Source: Klebsiella pneumoniae (GTDB lineage Bacteria > Myxococcota_A > UBA796 > SXON01). From it: a stretch of 64,000 nt of DNA. The notes under the pieces were generated by a model. The model was given only the letters and a program-made list of their open reading frames with translations. It searched no databases and was not told where the DNA came from. A program made the position numbers and the translations under genes. Shown here piece after piece: positions 58,536 through 64,000 of the stretch; positions within the stretch are counted from its first letter, which is position 1; each line of letters opens with the position of its first letter. The stretch spans positions 165,048 to 229,047 of the forward strand of contig CAMAWH010000001.1 in the NCBI GenBank assembly GCA_945861635.1, in the 5' to 3' direction.

Positions 58536-59570
58536 ATGCTCACGCTTCTGCCAATGGCAACCGCCCTCGCATCCGACGCGTGCGTACTCGCAACTACGAC
58601 GCGCGTGCGCACCGACGATGGCGCTACGATCGCGCTGCACCACCATCCGGGCAAGGGGCATCCGGGCAAGGGGCATCCGGGCAAGGGGCATCCGGGCAAC
58701 GGCGCGCCGGTCCTGCTTGTCCACGGGATTTCCTCGAACCACCGCTTTTTCGATCTCGACGAGGATCACGGGCTCGGCCCCTGGTTGGTCGCGCAGGGAT
58801 TTGACGTTTGGATGCTGGATTTGCGCGGGCACGGCGATGCGGAGGTCGACATCGACGGAAACCGCCAGATCAGCGGATGGCGGGTAGACGACTACGGGAA
58901 ACACGATGTTCCCGCTGCAATCGGATGGATTCGTCAGGTCACGGGGGCGCCGCAGGTGGCCTACGTCGGACACTCCATGGGCGGTATGGTGGCGGCCATC
59001 TACATGTCGGAATTCGGAGACGCAGCGCTCTCGCGGCTCGTGGTGATCGGCAGCCCGGTAACGTTTTCCATGGACGAACCGCTGGTTCCGCTCGCACAGG
59101 CTGGATTCGCTGCGGGCGGGGGCGCGCTGTGGTGGTTTGAGACGCCGATGTTCGCCGACGCCGCCGCCGTTCTCGGACCGTGGACGCCCGGTCGCCTGCA
59201 GGAAAAGCTCTACACACCTGCCCATATGACGCCCGACACGACCCGCGCCATGCTCCAAAGCGTGGTGTCGCCGATGTCTCGGGAGGAGATGCAGCAATTC
59301 GGGCGCATGATTCGTGACGAACGATTCCAAAGTTGGGATCGCAGCGTCGATTACCGCGAGTGCCTCCGCGCGCAGGATGTCCCGGCGCTCGTCATCGCGG
59401 GCGGCGCGGACCAAGTCGCGACGCGCGCCCACGTCGAGGACTACTACGAGGCGATGGGCGGACGGAAGGAATTCTATGTGGCGCCGGACTACGGCCATCT
59501 CGACATGGGGCTCGGCGAAAACGCGGACATGGAGATCTTCCCCAGGATCGCGGCTTGGCTGAGCGAATAG
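58536..59570 (+). CDS. Alpha/beta hydrolase with GKGHP tandem repeat
   Basis: 344 residues, N-terminal signal-like segment (MLTLLPMATALASDAC). Hydrolase motifs: VLLVHGISSNHRFFDL, nucleophile Ser in YVGHSMGGMVAA, acid Asp in IAGGADQVAT and His in PDYGHLDMGLG, all intact. Residues ~37-56 repeat GKGHP about three and a half times. Divergent from tolC by 30 bases. Related in fold to lipases and esterases; the substrate is unknown. Confidence 0.85.
   Translation: MLTLLPMATALASDACVLATTTRVRTDDGATIALHHHPGKGHPGKGHPGKGHPGNGAPVLLVHGISSNHRFFDLDEDHGLGPWLVAQGFDVWMLDLRGHGDAEVDIDGNRQISGWRVDDYGKHDVPAAIGWIRQVTGAPQVAYVGHSMGGMVAAIYMSEFGDAALSRLVVIGSPVTFSMDEPLVPLAQAGFAAGGGALWWFETPMFADAAAVLGPWTPGRLQEKLYTPAHMTPDTTRAMLQSVVSPMSREEMQQFGRMIRDERFQSWDRSVDYRECLRAQDVPALVIAGGADQVATRAHVEDYYEAMGGRKEFYVAPDYGHLDMGLGENADMEIFPRIAAWLSE
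58644..58700 (+). repeat. 15-bp in-frame tandem repeat (GKGHP)
   Basis: CATCCGGGCAAGGGG is repeated head to tail three times with a diverged fourth copy (CATCCGGGCAACGGC). The unit is a multiple of three, so gain or loss changes only the length of the linker. Confidence 0.85.
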
Positions 59571-59608
59571 CGATGCGAAAGCCGTCGCCGCAGTAGCCGC
59601 GCCCGGGC

Positions 59609-60520
59609 CTACAACTTCGGAGCGCTGCCCTCGATCAGATCGTCATCCGACTGCGGAACGAACGGGGTTTCCGGCTTCCGCCCGCGCAGCATCCCGATGA
59701 GAAAAACGAGGATGCCGACCGGCGCCACGAGCACCGAAACGAACTGCGACGACGTGAGTCCATACCAATCCGTGCCCCGGATGGTGTCTCCGCGCATCGA
59801 CTCGTTGATCGGGCGCCAAACGGCGTACAGCAGGAGCACGGCAGCGATCACGATTCCGTCAAACTTGCGAAAACGGTGCCAGATCACCGACGTGATGCCG
59901 AAGATGGCGAAGCACGCCAGCATCTCCCAGATCTGCGTCGGGTACACCACGATGTCGTTGTGGCCGACGCCCCGATGCGTCATTTCGGCGAGGTACGGAA
60001 ACCCGTGGATCAACCAGATCTGGCCGCCCTTGAACGTCGTGGGCAACAGCGGCGTGGCCGCAGCGGGAAGATCGAAGGCCTTGCCATGGCAACAGCCGGC
60101 GAGGAAGCAGCCGATTCGTCCAAACGCCAGCCCCAGCATGACGGTCGGCGCCACCACGTCCGAAAGTTTCCAGCCGTCGATGCCCCGCGAGCGGCCGTAC
60201 ATCACGCCGCCGATTCCGGCGAGGATGAACCCGCCGTAGAACGCAAACCCCCCGTGTGAAAGCTGGAAGAACCATTCCGGGTGCGCGAAAAATTCTTTCG
60301 GCGTCGCCATGAGGAAGTGCATGAGGCGCGCGCCCACCAGGCCGAGAACAATGCTCAGCGCGTAGAATCCGACAAGTTTGTCCGGGTCGATGCCCACGCG
60401 TGCCGCCCGTCGATGAGACACGAGCACCGCCATGGAAAACGCCACGGTGATCATCAGTCCCCACGAATTGAACGGGACATCCGCGAAGTTGGTGTGCTGG
60501 GTGTAGAGCGTCGGCCACAT
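59609..60520 (-). CDS. lgt: Prolipoprotein diacylglyceryl transferase Lgt
   Basis: 303 residues, seven or so transmembrane segments. HGGFAFYGGFILAGIGG (the HGGL region), the family core LAFGRIGCFLAGCCHGK and C-terminal Arg/Glu (WRPINESMRGD) are present. It adds diacylglycerol to the lipobox Cys, fitting the unusual number of lipoproteins in this window. The canonical GRxGNF-N-E core reads GRIGCFLAGCCHG, a variant seen in other Lgt-like proteins. Confidence 0.9.
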   Translation of the reverse strand: MWPTLYTQHTNFADVPFNSWGLMITVAFSMAVLVSHRRAARVGIDPDKLVGFYALSIVLGLVGARLMHFLMATPKEFFAHPEWFFQLSHGGFAFYGGFILAGIGGVMYGRSRGIDGWKLSDVVAPTVMLGLAFGRIGCFLAGCCHGKAFDLPAAATPLLPTTFKGGQIWLIHGFPYLAEMTHRGVGHNDIVVYPTQIWEMLACFAIFGITSVIWHRFRKFDGIVIAAVLLLYAVWRPINESMRGDTIRGTDWYGLTSSQFVSVLVAPVGILVFLIGMLRGRKPETPFVPQSDDDLIEGSAPKL

Positions 60521-60582
60521 GCGGAAACGTGTCTATCCGAGCAACCCACGGCGCGGACGAAATGTGAGGGGGGGGCTTGACG

Positions 60583-60620
60583 ACGGACTGACCGACGTCC
60601 GTCGCCGACGTCCGTCACCC
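60583..60620. repeat. Short repeats ahead of radC
   Basis: In the gap between lgt and radC, CCGACGTCCGTC occurs twice in tandem, 12 bases apart, and the first copy forms a small inverted repeat with GACGGAC just upstream. It could be an operator or a hairpin; there is no T-tract. Confidence 0.4.
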
Positions 60621-60692
60621 ACCCGCCGAAAAATCGGCGTCTAACCGTTGGCACGGGACTTGAAAGGCGGCCAATCCAGCGGGAGCACGCAC

Positions 60693-61304
60693 GTGACGAT
60701 CGGAAGTCAATTTGAGTTTGTCGGTGCCGAGGACATCGCAGATGCCGAGCTGATCGGCCTGGTCATCGGCGCGGGGAAAACCGGAGCGGCGGTGCTGGCG
60801 CGGTTCGGCAGCCTTTCCGGGGTTGTGGCCGCGCCGATGGAGGAGATCGCGGCCGTCGGCGGCGTCGGAAAAGCGCGGGCCCTACGCCTGCACGCCGCGC
60901 TGGCGCTGGGGCGACGATCGACGCGAACCGCCGATGCCGGCGGCAGCCCCGTCCGCAGCTCCGATGAGGCGGCCCGTTGGTTTGTCGGACCGCTCGCCGC
61001 ACTCGACCACGAAGAACTCCACGCCTTATACCTCGATCGACGCCACCGACCCATTGCGTACCGACGCCTGACCTCCGGCAGTGACGCCATGACGATCGTG
61101 GATCCTCGTCAGATCCTGCGCGTCGGCCTGGCCGCTCGGGCAAGTGCGTTCGTGCTCGCCCACAATCACCCGAGTGGCGACCCGGAACCCTCGATCGACG
61201 ACATCCGCGCCACGCGACGCCTGCGCGACGCCGGCGATACCGTCGGCATCCCCCTGATCGACCATCTCGTCATCGCCGGTGGCATGTGGCGGCGCGTGGA
61301 GTAG
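60693..61304 (+). CDS. radC: RadC/JAB-domain (MPN+) protein
   Basis: 203 residues from GTG 60693, with GGGAG at 7 bases. N-terminal helix-hairpin-helix (IAAVGGVGKARALRLHAALALG) and C-terminal JAB metal motif AHNHPSGDPEPSIDDI (His-x-His...Asp). Family members (UPF0758) are widespread and not proven DNA-repair enzymes despite the name. Its stop lies inside a 31-bp tandem duplication. Confidence 0.88.
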   Translation: MTIGSQFEFVGAEDIADAELIGLVIGAGKTGAAVLARFGSLSGVVAAPMEEIAAVGGVGKARALRLHAALALGRRSTRTADAGGSPVRSSDEAARWFVGPLAALDHEELHALYLDRRHRPIAYRRLTSGSDAMTIVDPRQILRVGLAARASAFVLAHNHPSGDPEPSIDDIRATRRLRDAGDTVGIPLIDHLVIAGGMWRRVE

Positions 61305-61339
61305 CGTCGGTGGCATGTGGCGGCGCGTGCAGTAGCGTC
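61278..61339 (+). repeat. 31-bp tandem duplication covering the radC stop
   Basis: The 31 bases from GGTGGCATGTGG to AGTAGCGTC occur twice directly adjacent with one mismatch (GTGGAG versus GTGCAG). The second copy is downstream of the stop, so the protein is unchanged. Confidence 0.85.
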
Positions 61340-61387
61340 GGCCGATTCGGTTGGGGCCGCGCGGCGCCAGAAAAGCTCAACCCCACG

Positions 61388-63007
61388 CTATCGCGCTGGC
61401 CACTTGTGTTCAAGCCCAAGCCGCCGCAGCTTGTACAGCAGCGAACTGCGTGGAATGCCAAGCAAACGCGCCGCTTCTGACCGGTTTCCCGACGTCTTCC
61501 GCATCGCGTCGTTCACCGCGTCACGCTCGGCCGTCACCACCGCGCCGACCATGTTGGGGCGCGAGGGTGCCCTCGGTTCCGCGAGTTCGAACGCGTTGAA
61601 TGCGATGTGATTCGCCTCGATACGGGGTCCGCCCAGAACGAACGCGCGTGTGAGGACATTTCGCAACTCGCGCGCATTGCCTGGCCACGTGTACTCGGCG
61701 AGCGCCTCCAACGCGCCATCGCTCACGACGACACCCTCCCCAAGGCGAAGTGCAATCGCCCGGGCGATGATCGGAATGTCCTCCGGGCGCTCACGCAGCG
61801 CAGGCAACCGAACGGCGAGAACGGCCAGTCGGAAGTAAAGATCCGGTCGAAACCGGCGGTCTTTCACCTCCTCGGACAGAACCCGGTTCGTCGCCGCGAC
61901 GACCCGCACGTCAGGAAACGTCGGCTCGGCGCCGCCCACGCGACGAATCTCGCCGGTTTCCAGCGCCCGAAGGAGCTTAACCTGCGCGTCCTCGGGCAGT
62001 TCCCCGATTTCGTCGAGGAACAAGGTGCCGCCATCGGCGCGCTGGAAAGCGCCGTCCCGACGAGCATCCGCCCCAGTGAAACTGCCCTTCTCGTGACCGA
62101 ACAGCTCGCTCTCGAACAGGAGCGGCGAGATCGCGCCGCAATTCACCGCGACAAACTTACCGCCCACGCGGGGGGAGGCGTCGTGAATCGCACGGGCGGC
62201 AAGTTCCTTCCCTGTGCCGGACTCTCCAAGCAAAAGAATCGGAGCGGGATGGGCCGCCATCCTACGCAACAGCCCGAACGCCTCCTGCATGGGTTTGGAG
62301 ACGGCCACCATCTCTCCAAACCGGTCCGAAGTGGGCCGATCCTCGGAAACCGTCCATTCCACCCGAAAAATCGTCGCGCCGACGCGAACCTCGTCTTCCG
62401 GATACAACGGCATCGTATCGCGCACGCGCATGCCGCCGACAAACGCGCCTCCATGGCCGGGTTCCACCATCGCCCGCCCGTACATCAACCGCACGCGCAC
62501 GTGATCCCGCACCAACGATGGATCGCTCAAAGCGACGCGACTGCCCGCGCCTCCGACCGAAATCGTCCCGCCTCGAAGCCGCACTTTCTTCCCTTCGGCC
62601 GGGCCGGCCACAACCACGAGCGTCGCACCGGCCACGAAGCCGACATCCACGATTTCTTCGTCGCGCGCCTCCGGCTGCGCGTTTTCCGTCGACTTCGCGT
62701 CGAGCCCCCTGGCCATGTCCACCCGAACGACGAACGGGCCGATCTTGATGAGATCGCCGTGCGAAAGGGGCGTCCGATCGGCGCGCTCGCCGTTGACGAA
62801 AGTGCCATTCGACGAGCGATCGATGACGAAATACGTGCCTGCTGACTGATCGATAACCGCATGACTCCGACTGACCTCGTCGTCAGGCAACACGACATCA
62901 CAGTCGTCCGTGCGCCCGATTCGGGTGCGGGTGTCGCGGAGCCGATAGCGAAAAATCGGCTTCTCGTCGGCCTCAGGCGAGCCGCGGAAGAACTCGAGCA
63001 GGACCAT
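61388..63007 (-). CDS. FHA-domain sigma54-dependent transcriptional activator
   Basis: 539 residues from ATG 63007. First FHA (~25-95: [24 protein letters not shown]...SSNGTFVNG) is intact; a second, degenerate FHA follows (~120-205). Central AAA domain with Walker [30 protein letters not shown] (GAFTGA loop with Ser) and Walker [15 protein letters not shown]-terminal Fis HTH ([20 protein letters not shown]). Thr-phosphopeptide binding by FHA links it to Ser/Thr kinases, as in myxobacterial enhancer-binding proteins. Confidence 0.92.
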   Translation of the reverse strand: MVLLEFFRGSPEADEKPIFRYRLRDTRTRIGRTDDCDVVLPDDEVSRSHAVIDQSAGTYFVIDRSSNGTFVNGERADRTPLSHGDLIKIGPFVVRVDMARGLDAKSTENAQPEARDEEIVDVGFVAGATLVVVAGPAEGKKVRLRGGTISVGGAGSRVALSDPSLVRDHVRVRLMYGRAMVEPGHGGAFVGGMRVRDTMPLYPEDEVRVGATIFRVEWTVSEDRPTSDRFGEMVAVSKPMQEAFGLLRRMAAHPAPILLLGESGTGKELAARAIHDASPRVGGKFVAVNCGAISPLLFESELFGHEKGSFTGADARRDGAFQRADGGTLFLDEIGELPEDAQVKLLRALETGEIRRVGGAEPTFPDVRVVAATNRVLSEEVKDRRFRPDLYFRLAVLAVRLPALRERPEDIPIIARAIALRLGEGVVVSDGALEALAEYTWPGNARELRNVLTRAFVLGGPRIEANHIAFNAFELAEPRAPSRPNMVGAVVTAERDAVNDAMRKTSGNRSEAARLLGIPRSSLLYKLRRLGLEHKWPAR

Positions 63008-63013
63008 TCCCGC

Positions 63014-63019
63014 AGCGTA
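63014..63019 (-). promoter_or_regulatory. Candidate leaderless -10 (TACGCT)
   Basis: Minus-strand TACGCT, six bases (GCGGGA), then ATG 63007. Confidence 0.45.
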
Positions 63020-63094
63020 GCAAGTCACCGTTGACTGCGCGCGGAGATACGTCACCGCATGGGCGCGATCCGACGGCTTGCGGCAGGACCCGTG

Positions 63095-63658
63095 ATGCAC
63101 AGGTGGACGGCATTCGTCGTGGTCGGTAGCGCGCTGCTCACCGGATGCGCGCACGCGCCGCCGCATCGGGGAAGCGCAGCGTTCGACGTCGATGTGCCTC
63201 CCGGATGGACCGTTACGCGCAATTACCGCTGGTTTGGCAACGCCTTCCTCACGCTGGCGCACGACGACGCGGCCATCGGAATTGAGGTCATTCGCGAGAC
63301 GGCGGGAACGCGGCGGGCGCCGTTGGACCTGATCGCAGAAACGCGAGCGCTGACGTGGGGGCGCGGCCTCGGCGTCACCAACACGGCGGCGCGCGCGGAC
63401 CACATCGAACTCGACGGGCACGAGGCGTGGGCGGTGACCGGTCGGCGCACCTGGTACGACTCCACCATGGCGTTTTCCAGTGTCACCACACGAACGCCGC
63501 GGCACGCCGTGATGCTGACATTAATGGCGCCGCCTTCGTCGTTCGCGCAGGCGGTACCGGCCTGGTCGGCTGTGCTTGCCAGCTTTCGCCTTCCCGGGGA
63601 TCGGATTCCGGACGACGCGCCGCTCTACCCGCCCGAACGGGGGGAGCCGATGCGATGA
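63095..63658 (+). CDS. Hypothetical lipoprotein
   Basis: 187 residues from ATG 63095, giving [18 protein letters not shown] with a lipobox; ATG 63059 would add 12 residues and is also possible. The mature part ([32 protein letters not shown]) resembles small PsbP/DUF1795-like secreted folds, but I cannot assign a family. Its stop overlaps the next gene (ATGA). Confidence 0.65.
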   Translation: MHRWTAFVVVGSALLTGCAHAPPHRGSAAFDVDVPPGWTVTRNYRWFGNAFLTLAHDDAAIGIEVIRETAGTRRAPLDLIAETRALTWGRGLGVTNTAARADHIELDGHEAWAVTGRRTWYDSTMAFSSVTTRTPRHAVMLTLMAPPSSFAQAVPAWSAVLASFRLPGDRIPDDAPLYPPERGEPMR

Positions 63659-64000
63659 GCGGCCTCACAAACCGTCCCAGTCTGGCCTCGGAAAAAACCG
63701 ACGCACCAGCACATATCGCGCCCGCAACGGATGAAATCGGTGTGTCGGTCGGTCCGGATGCCGACGCCGGCGGCCTTTTCGACCTCCCGGCAGAGGCCAC
63801 GGCCACCGGCGAACCCACCGGCGAGGCCACGGGTGCCGACCCCACCGGCGCATCCCTCGGGCAGCGGCGAACGGCCGCACTTGCGTGGATCGCCGCGCCG
63901 GTCGACGACGGACCGCCGGCGCCCGAATCCGGCCCTCCGTGCGCGGCTGTCAAGCGCGCGATTGCCGATGAACCGCTTGATCCGCTGCCCGCGCTCGACG
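63655..64000 (+). CDS. Acidic Ala/Pro-rich protein (3' partial)
   Basis: ATG 63655 overlaps the previous TGA (ATGA). The 115 residues visible before the window ends are low-complexity: Thr/Gly/Glu-rich repeats (ATATGEPTGEATGADPTG) and Pro/Asp-rich segments, without signal peptide or recognised domain. It may be the disordered N-terminus of a larger protein. Confidence 0.55.
   Translation, partial: MSGLTNRPSLASEKTDAPAHIAPATDEIGVSVGPDADAGGLFDLPAEATATGEPTGEATGADPTGASLGQRRTAALAWIAAPVDDGPPAPESGPPCAAVKRAIADEPLDPLPALD

Noticed and set aside
60571..60620. Sigma70 promoter TTGACG ahead of radC
   Set aside because: No -10 match at 16-18 bases spacing; only short GTCCGTC repeats lie there.

Overview
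The window is dense, high-GC bacterial chromosome with about 60 genes, almost no gap over 200 bases, and no insertion sequence, phage gene or CRISPR array that I can see. It most resembles Myxococcota (the old Deltaproteobacteria). The reasons are MopE-type CxxxDNDCDG repeats, a MYXO-CTERM-like tail (Cys-rich, then hydrophobic, then Arg), AgmX/PglI-type C-terminal domains, many FG-GAP/VCBS and ASPIC/UnbV lipoproteins, and a tandem-FHA sigma54 activator. The assignment rests on family content only.

Layout. 1-1.2 kb: 3' end of a MopE-repeat protein. 1.3-10.2 kb (minus): a tightly overlapping operon of secreted products: CRTAC1-type lipoprotein, subtilisin-like protease, propeller-like lipoprotein, FG-GAP lipoprotein, NAD-dependent epimerase, large lipoprotein. 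10.3-17.7 kb (plus): small lipoprotein, HtrA protease, B12-binding radical SAM enzyme, fatty-acid-hydroxylase-like protein, parvulin lipoprotein, FabL-like reductase, esterase lipoprotein. 17.7-20.9 kb (minus): ECF sigma, anti-sigma, Spy/CpxP-like protein, methyltransferase-like membrane protein, REC-histidine kinase. 21-25.8 kb (plus): a TetR/AlkB alkane hydroxylase unit and an ATP-grasp enzyme. 25.8-32.5 kb (minus): a complete isc operon (MerR-type regulator, iscS, iscU, iscA, hscB, hscA, fdx) followed by a methyltransferase and an AgmX-like lipoprotein. 32.6-39.2 kb: asparagine-synthetase-like protein, pilT, thiS, then recR, ybaB, a split dnaX, the SRP RNA, two tRNA-Ser genes and tadA, an order like that of Bacillus subtilis.

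39.3-46.1 kb: a DUF1858-like protein with an alpha/beta-hydrolase-fold protein, a second ECF sigma/anti-sigma pair, a pentapeptide protein with a GshB-like enzyme, and a Ycf46-like AAA ATPase with gpsA. 46.2-53.7 kb: hybrid histidine kinase, class II aldolase, HExxH metalloprotease, Prx6, an old-yellow-enzyme homologue, a D-cysteine-desulfhydrase-like enzyme. 53.7-58.5 kb (minus): a TolC/ABC-2/ATPase/ABC-2-CPBP export cassette. 58.5-64 kb: hydrolase, lgt, radC, FHA-sigma54 activator, two exported or unknown proteins at the edge.

Two genome-scale features stand out. Many monocistronic or operon-leading genes have a TAnnnT hexamer only 6-9 bases upstream of the start codon and no Shine-Dalgarno site, which suggests leaderless transcription. 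The C-terminal domain of DnaX lies in the -1 frame relative to the ATPase part, which suggests frameshifting (tau/gamma) or an indel. Translational coupling by ATGA/GTGA overlaps is pervasive and was used to set many starts.
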